Part shown: in pieces, positions 1 through 8,207 of the stretch
Layout of the letters: each line of letters opens with the position of its first letter
How positions within the stretch are numbered: position 1 is the stretch's first letter
Source of the DNA: Pelagicoccus enzymogenes
GTDB taxonomy: Bacteria; Verrucomicrobiota; Verrucomicrobiia; Opitutales; Opitutaceae
Direction of reading: 5' to 3'
Length of the DNA stretch: 64,000 bases
Assembly: GCF_014803405.1 (NCBI RefSeq)
Contig: NZ_JACYFG010000036.1
Location: forward strand, 186,001-250,000
Notes under the pieces: model-generated
Databases searched by the model: none
The model's input: the letters and a program-made list of their open reading frames with translations, nothing else
What the model was told of the DNA's origin: nothing
Translations under genes and position numbers: made by a program

Positions 1-2247
1 GTGAGCGCTCGGGTGATAAGTCCCGTAACCCTGGTTCGCTGAGAGGAACTCGCCGGTCAAGACGCCGTTTTCGCCGCTACCTTCAAGCCACATGGTCGAC
101 AGCGTTTTGGTGCGGTTCGGATCTTCTGGCGTTGGATCGGGAACGACCTTCGAACCTACGGGAGACAAGCCTTCAACGTTCGTATCTTCATAGCGGATAC
201 CAGTAGTGAACAAGCCCTTCTCGCCTGCGAAACCGATCGAGCCCATCAGGTAGAGCGAATCGATCGTTTCGTCGAGATTCAGGTAGCTGCCTTGCTGAGC
301 GCTCAACGCGGTGCTGTTCGCCAAGGTGAAATCACCCATGTTGGCGTTCAAGTAATCTTCTAACTGGATCGAGCTCAGCCAAGTGAAACCTGGGTAACCG
401 AAACCTGGAGTGATGCCTACGTACACTTCATCGACGAAGTCGGAGAGCGGCTTAGAAGCAGTGGCGCTTCCGCTGTTCACGTTGTAGCGCCATTCGCGGT
501 TGATCGTGTCGCGATGCTGCTTGCTGCGGTCGTATCCAAACTTTACCGATCCCTTGTGGTCGCCTACCTCGAATAGGCGAGTCACGTTGAGGCGCAAGTT
601 CGTGCGCTTGTCCTCCGAGTCGTTTGGACGATGACGCAGGTAGGCGAGACGGCCTCTCGACAGGTCGAAACCGTAGTTCGGCAGGACGTTGCCCGAAGAG
701 TCGGTGGAAGTGATGTCCGTGTAGGCCACCATCATGTTCTCGAAGTCGTAGGCCAAACGCTGACCGCTTGCGTTGAAGCTCCGGGTGGACATGCCTTCGA
801 CGTACCCTTCGGATCCGTCGCGATACTCGTTGGTCGCGATGGACGAGGTGAATCCGTAATCGATCTTCCAGTCGCCAAAGGTGTGCTTGGCGCCGAGGTC
901 GACGTGGGTGGTGATTCCTTTTTTGTTACGAACGGAGGCGCCGACGTTGTTGTTGGAAGTGAAGGAGCCTTCGATGTGCCCTTCCCTCGAATTCGCCATG
1001 TCGGTGCCGATCGCGAAGTTGTAGTTGCGGTTGTTGAACTCCGCATCGTACCAGTTCACCTGGGAGCGCAGGGTGAAGATCGTGTTCTCGCTGGCCTTGT
1101 AGTCGAAGTTGGCCGCCAAGCTTTGGCGGAAGCTGAACTTCGGTCCGTCCTGGATCTGTATCCGTTCGTTGGCGACGCTTCCGTCGTTCAGGACACGGTA
1201 GTCGCCCGTGTAGCTGAAGCGACGTTGGATATTGAATTGGTTCGATTGCGAAACCGTGAAGGACGCGCCGAGGCGATCGTTAAGGAACACGTCCGAGTAT
1301 CCGAACTCGAAGCTGGGATTCGTCTTGGTGCGGTAGCTGTCCGCAGTCCAGCCGGGAGACTTGTCGAAGTCGAAACCGTAAATACCGTTCCAGTTGGCAA
1401 AGGCCTTGTAAGTGATCTTGCGCCCACCTTGCGCGAAAGCGTTCTTGCTCACAAGATTGATGGAACCGCCCATGGAGTTCGCAGGGTTGTCCGGACGCGG
1501 AAGCTTGGTCACTTCGAGCTGCTCGATGTTCGTCAGAGAAACCTGCTCGAGCTCGAAATTACGTCCCTTGCCGCTGGATGCGGCAGAGGCCATGGAAGCC
1601 CCGTCAACCGTCACCGTGGTGAAGTCGGCCGACATGCCACGCAACTTGATGGAGCGAGCGTCCGCCGCCACGTAGTCGATGGCCACGCCGGGCATGTTCT
1701 TGAGGAACTCGCCAATGTTGCCCTCGGCGATTTCACCCAAGGCATCGGCGTGCTGCACGAGCTTGAAGTTCGAGGACGTCTTACGTTCCTGCTGGGCGAT
1801 GGCGTTGCTGTCGAAATCGCTGCCGTCCACCGTGAATGCCTCCAGCTCGAAGACTTCCTCGCTGTCCAAGCCGGCACGAGCGGTGAACAGGGCGATGACC
1901 GGAGCGGTGGTGCTGCCCGCCCCTACCGAGACGGTCAAAGACTTTTCTCCGAGTCCCAGGTAACTCGCCGTTACCTTTACCTCCCCAGTGGCAACGTTCG
2001 AGAAACGGTACTCGCCGTACTCGTCCGTGTAAGTCCTGAGGTTCGTGCCCTCGATCACCACTTGGGCGTTCGTGAGCAACTTCCCGGTGGACAAGTTTTT
2101 GACCTGGCCGCGCAAGGAGCCAGTTGATTGACCGAATCCGTCAGTGCTCATGGAGAACACGACGGCAAAAAGGGAAACGCAGGCAAGCGCAACCCTCACA
2201 GCGCGAGCAGAAGCCGCACCCATTACAGTACCTTTGCAGTATGACAT
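1..2247 (-). CDS. TonB-dependent receptor (3' end outside window)
   Basis: Outer-membrane active-transport receptor; the frame is open from the ATG at 2247 to the window edge, so the C-terminal part of the barrel is missing. The N-terminus has a hydrophobic export segment, then a carboxypeptidase-regulatory-like domain (about residues 42-115, ending near VTASYLGLGEKSLTV), then the segment EEVFELEAFTVDG, a plausible TonB-box region. The plug follows, with FLKNMPGVAIDY, IKLRGMSADFTTVTVDG and RPDNPANSMGGSINLVSKNAF, which resembles the Xanthomonas/Caulobacter-type receptor family. The barrel region is rich in aromatic, alternating strands. The substrate cannot be read from the sequence; a carbohydrate is likely given the neighbouring sulfatase and amylase. 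A second in-frame ATG lies at 2223. It is divergent from the IclR gene and shares its control region. Confidence 0.9.
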   Translation of the reverse strand, partial: MSYCKGTVMGAASARAVRVALACVSLFAVVFSMSTDGFGQSTGSLRGQVKNLSTGKLLTNAQVVIEGTNLRTYTDEYGEYRFSNVATGEVKVTASYLGLGEKSLTVSVGAGSTTAPVIALFTARAGLDSEEVFELEAFTVDGSDFDSNAIAQQERKTSSNFKLVQHADALGEIAEGNIGEFLKNMPGVAIDYVAADARSIKLRGMSADFTTVTVDGASMASAASSGKGRNFELEQVSLTNIEQLEVTKLPRPDNPANSMGGSINLVSKNAFAQGGRKITYKAFANWNGIYGFDFDKSPGWTADSYRTKTNPSFEFGYSDVFLNDRLGASFTVSQSNQFNIQRRFSYTGDYRVLNDGSVANERIQIQDGPKFSFRQSLAANFDYKASENTIFTLRSQVNWYDAEFNNRNYNFAIGTDMANSREGHIEGSFTSNNNVGASVRNKKGITTHVDLGAKHTFGDWKIDYGFTSSIATNEYRDGSEGYVEGMSTRSFNASGQRLAYDFENMMVAYTDITSTDSSGNVLPNYGFDLSRGRLAYLRHRPNDSEDKRTNLRLNVTRLFEVGDHKGSVKFGYDRSKQHRDTINREWRYNVNSGSATASKPLSDFVDEVYVGITPGFGYPGFTWLSSIQLEDYLNANMGDFTLANSTALSAQQGSYLNLDETIDSLYLMGSIGFAGEKGLFTTGIRYEDTNVEGLSPVGSKVVPDPTPEDPNRTKTLSTMWLEGSGENGVLTGEFLSANQGYGTYHPSAH

Positions 2248-2280
2248 TGTCGTTTGATTTTGAGTAACAAATCAACAAAC

Positions 2281-2294
2281 CTAACACGTGTTAG
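2281..2294. promoter_or_regulatory. Perfect palindrome CTAACACGTGTTAG, candidate operator
   Basis: The 14 bases CTAACACGTGTTAG read the same on both strands, and the flanks CAAA and TTTG extend the symmetry if one base is bulged. It starts 34 bp upstream of the receptor start codon, where an operator would overlap the promoter. The protein that binds it is unknown. Confidence 0.5.
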
Positions 2295-2333
2295 TTTGTC
2301 GGGGTAAAAAAAGCTGAGCCCGCATGAGCTCAG

Positions 2334-2351
2334 GAGTTCGTATTTGAACTT
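2334..2351. promoter_or_regulatory. Candidate IclR-family operator, copy 1
   Basis: The sequence GAGTTCGTATTTGAACTT matches the copy at 2550-2567 at 17 of 18 positions. Its core is an inverted repeat, AGTTC and GAACT. It lies about 87 bp upstream of the TonB receptor start, suggesting that the adjacent IclR protein controls the receptor. Confidence 0.55.
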
Positions 2352-2549
2352 GTTTCGAGGTATTTGTGCGATTTTTTTCGTCTGTCAATCAAATCTATTG
2401 CTCTCCTAATGGGAAATATTAGCGATAAATCATCTTTTCACATTTGGACGTCCCCCCACGGATTTCTTCCCATAATAGCTGGGGAATCAGGCGACTCCCG
2501 ACCTTGGACAGCAGCTCCCCAAGCCAAAAAGGCCCTTGCCTCGTCCCAT

Positions 2550-2567
2550 GAGTTCATATTTGAACTT
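2550..2567. promoter_or_regulatory. Candidate IclR-family operator, copy 2
   Basis: The sequence GAGTTCATATTTGAACTT has perfect 6-bp arms AGTTCA and TGAACT around TATT. It ends five bases before the iclR-type start codon, so a bound protein would cover the ribosome-binding region or early transcript. This position fits autoregulation. Confidence 0.55.
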
Positions 2568-2572
2568 TCCCA

Positions 2573-3352
2573 ATGGAAAAGTATCGCATTCCCAATCTGC
2601 ACAAGGCCTGTCTAGTCCTGAAGCTCCTGTCGACCACCCCTCAGGCTCTTTCCATTCGCAGCATATCGGAATCGCTGCAAATCCCGCGCACCACGACCCT
2701 TCGCATACTCGCAACGCTCACCCTCGACGGATTCACCGCCAAGACTGGCGACTGCTACAGCCTAGGCCCCTCCCTGATCCCAATCGGCAGCGCCGCCAAG
2801 TCCGCCCTCGATATCGCGCAGCTGGCCCGCCCTCTCCTGCATCAAGTCGTTCAAGCCACCGGAGAAACCTGCCACCTAGCGGTTCCTTCAGGCAATCGAG
2901 CGCTCATCGCGGAGGCCATCTCAGGCAAGCAACGCCTTTCCGCCTCGACCAAGCAAGGTGCCGTCATCGAGCTTCATTGCTCCGCCACCGGCAAATGCCT
3001 GCTCGCCTACGCTCATTGGCCCGACCTGCAGGGCGTAGCGAGCGAGCAGGACCTGAAACGCCACACCCCCAAGACCATCACAAGCTTCCCCCAACTCTCC
3101 GACGAAATCGACCGCGTCAGAAAACGACACTACGCCCTCGACGACGAGGAGTTTCGCAAGGGCGTCCGCCGTATCGCCGCCCCCGTATTTTCCGACGACA
3201 ACCGTTGCGTAGCCGCCATTGGCATCTCCGCATCCTGCAAGCGCCTCCCCCTCGATCGCATAGAGGCCACAGCCAGCATAATCAAAGATGCGGCGCATGA
3301 ACTTTCACGCCTGCTCGGATGGACAGTGGCCTTGCAGGAATCCCAAGCCTAA
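2573..3352 (+). CDS. IclR-family transcriptional regulator
   Basis: A 259-residue regulator of the usual IclR length. An N-terminal winged helix-turn-helix (about residues 10-65; KLLSTTPQALSIRSISESLQIPRTTTLRILATL) is followed by the effector-binding domain (about 75-250), with the family-typical stretches LHCSATGKCLLAY and ETCHLAVPSGNRALI. IclR proteins sense small metabolites and repress or activate neighbouring catabolic or transport genes. The start codon at 2573 gives the full DNA-binding domain with no extra residues. No Shine-Dalgarno sequence is visible; a candidate operator occupies that place. It is divergent from the TonB receptor, its likely target. Confidence 0.9.
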   Translation: MEKYRIPNLHKACLVLKLLSTTPQALSIRSISESLQIPRTTTLRILATLTLDGFTAKTGDCYSLGPSLIPIGSAAKSALDIAQLARPLLHQVVQATGETCHLAVPSGNRALIAEAISGKQRLSASTKQGAVIELHCSATGKCLLAYAHWPDLQGVASEQDLKRHTPKTITSFPQLSDEIDRVRKRHYALDDEEFRKGVRRIAAPVFSDDNRCVAAIGISASCKRLPLDRIEATASIIKDAAHELSRLLGWTVALQESQA

Positions 3353-3434
3353 GCCAGCTCACACCGGAAAATCGGAGAAAGTTCCCTGCCCACACGAAAT
3401 TTACAAAACTATCTTAATTGATTCCCGATCTCCC

Positions 3435-3453
3435 GTACCCACTATCTGGGTAC
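3435..3453. promoter_or_regulatory. Inverted repeat GTACCCA-N5-TGGGTAC upstream of barrel protein
   Basis: Perfect 7-bp arms separated by CTATC, ending 45 bp before the start of the outer-membrane protein gene. It could be an operator or a 5'-leader hairpin; no T-run follows, so it is not a typical terminator for the preceding IclR gene. Confidence 0.4.
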
Positions 3454-3498
3454 ATAAACGCCTTTCATGGGCGTGCTTGATTCAACCTATCATTTAAG

Positions 3499-4278
3499 AT
3501 GAAAACATCATTGGTGACCGTATCCATGGTCGCAATCAGCTCAGCGATTCCCTCGCTACATGCAGAGTATTCAGCAGAGGCCTCACTCGGCTACCAGAAC
3601 TTGGACTCCAATTTCTCCGGCGAAGACCTCTACCTCGCGGGATTTTCGATCTACACGAGCCCGCTCGACTACCTCGGCAAGACTCCCTACGACGAAGCCG
3701 CCTTCTTCAACCAAGTCGGTCAGGTCGACCTCCAGTACGGTCTCGCGACCGGTTTCGGCGACGACATCAACACCTACGGGCTGGCTTATACCCACCAAAA
3801 CAGGAACAGCGACCACGGCTTTTCCGCAAGCTGGTTCACTACCGACGTGCTCGACAACTTCAATGCTTACGAGGCTGGCTACCACTATTTCCTCGACCAA
3901 GGCTTCTCCGTTGGAGCCGAGGTCGCTCTAGCAGACTTCGACAGCGGCCACGCATGGTCCTACGCCTTGAACTCCAAGCGCCTTTTCTCCTTCGAAAACG
4001 ACCGCTGGCTCACGCTCGAAGGCGGATTCGGCTGGGCCAACGACGGCAGCGAGGGCGATTGGAGCATGAACGTGCTCGCGACCTACTATCCAACTCAACG
4101 CACCGGACTAGGTATCGGAACGACAACTACAGACCGACTCTCCGACTACAATACAGTGTTTAGCGCCACCCACTACTTGAAACCAAACTTCGCGGTGAAC
4201 GTCTCCTACAACCGCGACTTCATCAAGAACGCGAGCGATGCGGACGGCATTAGCTTTGGCGGCAAGCTAAGATTCTAA
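3499..4278 (+). CDS. Putative outer-membrane beta-barrel protein
   Basis: A 259-residue protein with a clear signal peptide (MKTSLVTVSMVAISSAIPSLHA, cleavage near residue 23). The mature part is built of alternating aromatic and polar strands such as AEASLGYQNL, NTYGLAYTHQ and FAVNVSYNRDF, and the chain ends in GGKLRF with a terminal Phe, the usual Bam-recognition end of Gram-negative barrel proteins. The size suggests about 12 strands. It may be a small porin, but no specific family is certain. It stands alone between the IclR gene and a terminator. Confidence 0.7.
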   Translation: MKTSLVTVSMVAISSAIPSLHAEYSAEASLGYQNLDSNFSGEDLYLAGFSIYTSPLDYLGKTPYDEAAFFNQVGQVDLQYGLATGFGDDINTYGLAYTHQNRNSDHGFSASWFTTDVLDNFNAYEAGYHYFLDQGFSVGAEVALADFDSGHAWSYALNSKRLFSFENDRWLTLEGGFGWANDGSEGDWSMNVLATYYPTQRTGLGIGTTTTDRLSDYNTVFSATHYLKPNFAVNVSYNRDFIKNASDADGISFGGKLRF

Positions 4279-4306
4279 AGCTTATATTCAAAATAACCGT
4301 TCAACA

Positions 4307-4332
4307 GCGGCAGCTTCCTTCGAAGCTGCCGC
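4307..4332 (+). terminator. Rho-independent-type hairpin after barrel gene
   Basis: An 11-bp perfect stem GCGGCAGCTTC / GAAGCTGCCGC closes on loop CTTC and is followed by the T-rich ATTTCTTTTCC. It lies 28 bases past the stop codon, between convergent genes. Confidence 0.85.
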
Positions 4333-4449
4333 ATTTCTTTTCCAAGCACGCTGGAAACAGCTCAGGCTCGAGAGCCGATAGAGCCAGCCCCGCGACACGA
4401 ACGCTTGCTAGGCAATCCAGAGCGCCTTAACGCGCTAGCGCCAACAGGC

Positions 4450-6006
4450 CTAGTTCGCATCTCGGTTCTCTGGCGCGTCCAGAACCATCGCCTCCGGAAA
4501 GTCCGCCGCTCGATCACCACCAACCGGCCCTAGGCGCTTGTTTTTCGAGAAGGCACCAGGCTTGCGTAGCGGCACCGCGTCGCCGCCTAGGTCCTCCATC
4601 ATCTCGTACAGCCTATTCTCCATTTCTCGTTGCTGCTTCGCATACTTGGGATCGTGGATCAGGTTGCGCTGCTCTCCCGGATCCGCCTGAATATCGAAAA
4701 GCTCGTCCGTGTCCCATAAGCCGTAGTAAGTGATGTACTTAAAGCGATCGCCTCTCAGCGAAAACTGGGTCGGCGTCTGAGGGAAATTTTTCTCCCAATA
4801 ATAGACGTACAGGAAGTAGTCGCGCCATGGGACCTCTTTTCCCAAGGCTAGCGGTATGAAGCTCGCTCCATCCATGTGCTGCGGCTTATCCAAGCCCATC
4901 GCATCCATGACCGTAGGCGCGATATCGATGTTGGCAACCACCTCATCTACGACCGTGCCTCCCTCGAAAAGCTCAGGGCATTGCATCAACATGGGAACTC
5001 GAATGGAAGTTTCGTAGGCCACCCGCTTGTCAATCAAGCCATGCTCGCCAAACATAAACCCATTGTCGCCCATGTAGATCACGAGCGTTTCATCGTAAAT
5101 ACCCATTTCCCTCAACTTTCCTAGCACAGCTCCCACGCTGTCGTCCACCGAGCTGAGAGCCTCGCAGTAGCGGCGGTAGAGATATTCGATGTCCGCATCG
5201 CTGTGGTACGGAAAGTCCACCCCATGCCAGCTGTTGCGCTGGTCCAACAGCCAACGCGGGCGATTGAGTTCGTTGCCAATCACTTCTGCTTCGCTGGCTG
5301 GCCTTTCAATTTGCTTGCCCGCAAACTCGCCGTCGTACTTCGGCTCAGGAGTGAAGTTCGAGTGCACCGCCTTGTGCGACAGGTAGAGGAAGAAAGGTTT
5401 CTCCGCGTCCTTCTGCCGATCGAGAAACTCGAGAGCATGATCCGTCAGGACTTTCGTTATGTATCCATTTTGCTGGATACGCTCTCCATTCTTGTTCAAG
5501 GTATAGTCCGCGCTCGGCGGATAGTAGTGCCCCTGCCCACGGAAGCTCACCCAATAGTCGAATCCCGGACGCGGATCGTCGTTATGAGAGCCCATATGCC
5601 ATTTTCCGACAAAGCCCGTAGCGTAGCCCGCCTGCTGCAAGTACTGAGGAAAGAATAGCGTCCCCTCCGGCACCAGCCTCTGATTGTCGATCACCTGATG
5701 GCGGAAGGTATACAAACCTGTCAAAATAGAAGCCCGACTCGGGGAACAAAGGGAGGTAGTGACGAAGGCGTTTTTCAGATGCACCCCATTCGCTGCCAAG
5801 CGGTCCAGTTGCGGAGTTTCCGCTATGGGATGACCCATGAAACTCATCGCGTCGTAGCGATGGTCGTCGGACAGAATAAAAACCACGTTTCGCTTCTTGG
5901 CGCCGTCCGCAAATTTCGGGACGACTTCCGAAGGAACGGGGTGCACAGCGGCTTGAGTAAGGCAGGCAAGCGAGAGGAACGTAATAACGGATAAGCTAGA
6001 TTTCAT
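4450..6006 (-). CDS. Secreted sulfatase (type I, formylglycine-dependent)
   Basis: The 518-residue product is an exported arylsulfatase-family enzyme that removes sulfate esters, most likely from algal or animal glycans. I place the start at 6006 (MKSSLSVITFLSLACLTQAA) because it gives a clean signal peptide; a longer in-frame start at 6102 adds 32 non-conserved residues and overlaps the upstream gene. Key residues: metal ligands Asp47/Asp48 (SDDHRYD), Cys87 in CSPSR, which is converted to formylglycine, Lys135/His137 (KWH), His211, Asp314/Asn315 (GDNG) and Lys327. The C-terminal part (LWDTDELFDIQADPGEQRNL) is the usual sulfatase end. It is similar in style to N-acetylglucosamine-6-sulfatases and other S1 subfamilies; the substrate is not decidable here. 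It lies just downstream of the amylase gene on the same strand. Confidence 0.92.
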   Translation of the reverse strand: MKSSLSVITFLSLACLTQAAVHPVPSEVVPKFADGAKKRNVVFILSDDHRYDAMSFMGHPIAETPQLDRLAANGVHLKNAFVTTSLCSPSRASILTGLYTFRHQVIDNQRLVPEGTLFFPQYLQQAGYATGFVGKWHMGSHNDDPRPGFDYWVSFRGQGHYYPPSADYTLNKNGERIQQNGYITKVLTDHALEFLDRQKDAEKPFFLYLSHKAVHSNFTPEPKYDGEFAGKQIERPASEAEVIGNELNRPRWLLDQRNSWHGVDFPYHSDADIEYLYRRYCEALSSVDDSVGAVLGKLREMGIYDETLVIYMGDNGFMFGEHGLIDKRVAYETSIRVPMLMQCPELFEGGTVVDEVVANIDIAPTVMDAMGLDKPQHMDGASFIPLALGKEVPWRDYFLYVYYWEKNFPQTPTQFSLRGDRFKYITYYGLWDTDELFDIQADPGEQRNLIHDPKYAKQQREMENRLYEMMEDLGGDAVPLRKPGAFSKNKRLGPVGGDRAADFPEAMVLDAPENRDAN

Positions 6007-6088
6007 TAGTTTCGGGGGGTTAGGGTTAAGCGAACGCCTAGCGGAACGGAGCGGATCAAGCAAAGCAGAAGCTGTTCTTTCAGATGTT

Positions 6089-8080
6089 CTATTGCTCTGC
6101 AACCACCCGCCAGAAAACGTTCTCCTGAGGAATCCAATCCACGGTCACCTCCAATTCACCGCTATCCGTACCGAGAAAAGCGCCCGCCTCCGACCATCCT
6201 GCCTCCCGCCCCAAGGACAAACGAGATTCGATCCGGTAAGGAACGCCCTCGATGACGTTTCTAACCGTGAGTCTCGCCTTGCCCGCTTGCCTATCGAAAC
6301 TATCGGCCTTCACTTCGGGAACCGCCAGATCGACCGGACCGTATACCGCGTATCCACGCGGCGGAGCGCTCACCGCCACTCTACCTCCGAGGGAAACCTC
6401 GATCTCTGACGGTTGAACGTTCTTGCCCGCGACGTAGGAATACCAAGCATAGCACTTTAAGCGGCGTCCTCGCAAGAGCGGGTTGCTCGTGTATACTTCG
6501 GACGATTCGGCTAGCGAAGCGCTGTCATTGATCGCCACGATGTATCCAGGCGATCGCGACAGTCCATTTTTCGTCCCGTAGACCAGCAGATCCGCATGGT
6601 TCCCTTGCAGGATCTCAATCTCCGGCTTTCCACCCGCCAAGGCTCCTCGAGCCCATACCAAGGCCTTGATGCCATTGCCAGCTTGCCCCCCGAGATCCGC
6701 TAGGCCGCGATCGAAGTAGTCTCGCCAAAAGAGACAGGGATAGCCTTCCGATGTCAGAATGTAAGCGTAGGCCAACATGCGGTTGCTTGCAATTTCGTCC
6801 GTGTCGTGATTCGCGACGAAAGTAACCGCGTATTCAGGATTCCGTACGAGCAAAGAGCGATTTGAGTCTCGCAGACTCGCGATATTCCCTCCTCCCGCCT
6901 GATCGTTGAATATGTCCCTCATTGCGTAGTAGTTGGGAAAATCGAAAGCGCTCGTCCCTCCGCAAACCCGCAAGTAAGCCTCGATCATAGGAATCCCATC
7001 CCAGCACTCGATTATCCCAAAGGGACTTCCCGTTCCCTCCCGAAAATCTCGAATCATACGCGGAGAGAACCCCTTCACGTAGTCGAATCGCCACCCACCA
7101 TCAAAGCCGGCGTTCGCCGGATCCGTTAACCAGTTTCCCCACTCCAACAGGTCGTAGACAGGATCGCCCGGCCCCTCGCTCGCTTTGTGCGCAACATCGG
7201 GAAAACCTGCAAATTTCCCTTCATCGCTCACTTCCAAGCTGGAAGGGTGAAAGTCATCGTAGTCCCACTTTGCCTTGCCACTGGCAACTCCTGAAAAGTC
7301 CGTCCAATAGGCGTCTCCAGTATTTGGATTCACTTGCCAATCTCCGCCGCTGCGATGGTTGAGCACGATATCAGCCATACAAAGTATCCCCTCCTCTCGG
7401 AAGGCGGACAAAGCAGCCTTGAGCTCGTCCTGGGTTCCAAAGCGTGTCCGCACCGTACCTTTTTGGTTGTATTGCCCCAAGTCATAATAGTCGTAGGGAT
7501 CGTAGCCCATCGAATAAGGCCCCGACTCGCTTTTGCTCGGCGGAGGAAACCAGATGCGATCAATCCCTTGACCGCTCCCCATATTGCGCAGCTCCGAAGC
7601 CTTGCTCGCCATGATCTTGTACCAATTCCCCGCAGGCGCATCCCAATAGAAGCCCTGCATCATCACCCGCGATTCGCTCGCGGTATCGGGCAGTGGCGGT
7701 GGTTTCGGCAGTTCTGCGGGAGCATCCGCTAAAGTAACCTCCACGTGCCAGTCGAGCGTACCATTATTGTCCCAAACATTATCGCCGTCGCGGAACACAA
7801 AATCGATCTTGTAGGCAGCTTCCGGCACTTGATAGGTGAATTCGAAAGCCTTCAAATCCTCGTTCCACGACATTTCTTGGTCTGGTCCTGCCACCGCCGC
7901 CCAGTCATTGAAACCTCGATACAAGTAAACTTTCGACGCGTCCGAAAGCACGCCCCCTTCCGGGTCGTAAATAATCGTAACGTCCTCTCCAGAGACAGGA
8001 AATTCCGGTACTACGGAAACCGAAGAGGCCGCAACGGCACGGCCTAAGGTCATGGCGAGAAGCAAGTGGGTAATCTTCAT
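6089..8080 (-). CDS. Secreted alpha-amylase, GH13 family
   Basis: A 663-residue exported enzyme that hydrolyses alpha-1,4-glucan bonds in starch or glycogen. It begins with a short signal peptide, then a beta-sandwich domain (about residues 20-118; VYLYRGFNDW resembles starch-binding CBM25/CBM53 modules), then the GH13 barrel. Conserved regions: DIVLNH (237-242), GWRFDYVKG with nucleophile Asp333, IIECWD with acid/base Glu358, and FVANHDTDE with Asp426. All three catalytic carboxylates are present. The text around GWRFDYVKG and FVANHDTDE, followed by AYAYILTSEGYPCLFWRDY, resembles the archaeal/plant-type amylases (GH13_7/GH13_6). A further C-terminal beta domain ends in a VFWRVVAE motif. It is co-oriented with the sulfatase, 82 bp upstream of it. 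Confidence 0.92.
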   Translation of the reverse strand: MKITHLLLAMTLGRAVAASSVSVVPEFPVSGEDVTIIYDPEGGVLSDASKVYLYRGFNDWAAVAGPDQEMSWNEDLKAFEFTYQVPEAAYKIDFVFRDGDNVWDNNGTLDWHVEVTLADAPAELPKPPPLPDTASESRVMMQGFYWDAPAGNWYKIMASKASELRNMGSGQGIDRIWFPPPSKSESGPYSMGYDPYDYYDLGQYNQKGTVRTRFGTQDELKAALSAFREEGILCMADIVLNHRSGGDWQVNPNTGDAYWTDFSGVASGKAKWDYDDFHPSSLEVSDEGKFAGFPDVAHKASEGPGDPVYDLLEWGNWLTDPANAGFDGGWRFDYVKGFSPRMIRDFREGTGSPFGIIECWDGIPMIEAYLRVCGGTSAFDFPNYYAMRDIFNDQAGGGNIASLRDSNRSLLVRNPEYAVTFVANHDTDEIASNRMLAYAYILTSEGYPCLFWRDYFDRGLADLGGQAGNGIKALVWARGALAGGKPEIEILQGNHADLLVYGTKNGLSRSPGYIVAINDSASLAESSEVYTSNPLLRGRRLKCYAWYSYVAGKNVQPSEIEVSLGGRVAVSAPPRGYAVYGPVDLAVPEVKADSFDRQAGKARLTVRNVIEGVPYRIESRLSLGREAGWSEAGAFLGTDSGELEVTVDWIPQENVFWRVVAEQ

Positions 8081-8207
8081 GGGGCAACTTGCCCACTAGC
8101 CTAAGCGCATGACTCGTCACTCCAATCGAGCAGCCGAGTACAAATCCGAAAACGATCCGACAAAACCTAGAAATTGCCGCATCCGCAGCAGCCCGAACGG
8201 AAACGAA

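Larger units (their letters stand above)
2248..2572. promoter_or_regulatory. Divergent control region between TonB receptor and iclR-type gene
   Basis: This 325-bp gap separates two divergent genes and holds no plausible coding frame. It contains three notable elements described separately: a 14-bp perfect palindrome and two near-identical copies of an 18-bp sequence at opposite ends. There is also a short inverted repeat CTGAGC-N8-GCTCAG at 2314-2333. No clear -35/-10 pair stood out by eye. Confidence 0.6.

Noticed and set aside
631-2127. Plus-strand open frame of about 498 codons
   Set aside because: It is antisense to the TonB receptor, whose translation shows a full signal, regulatory, plug and barrel pattern.
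8082-8094. GGGCAACTTGCCC next to the amylase start
   Set aside because: Symmetric, but the short element has no second site or other support.
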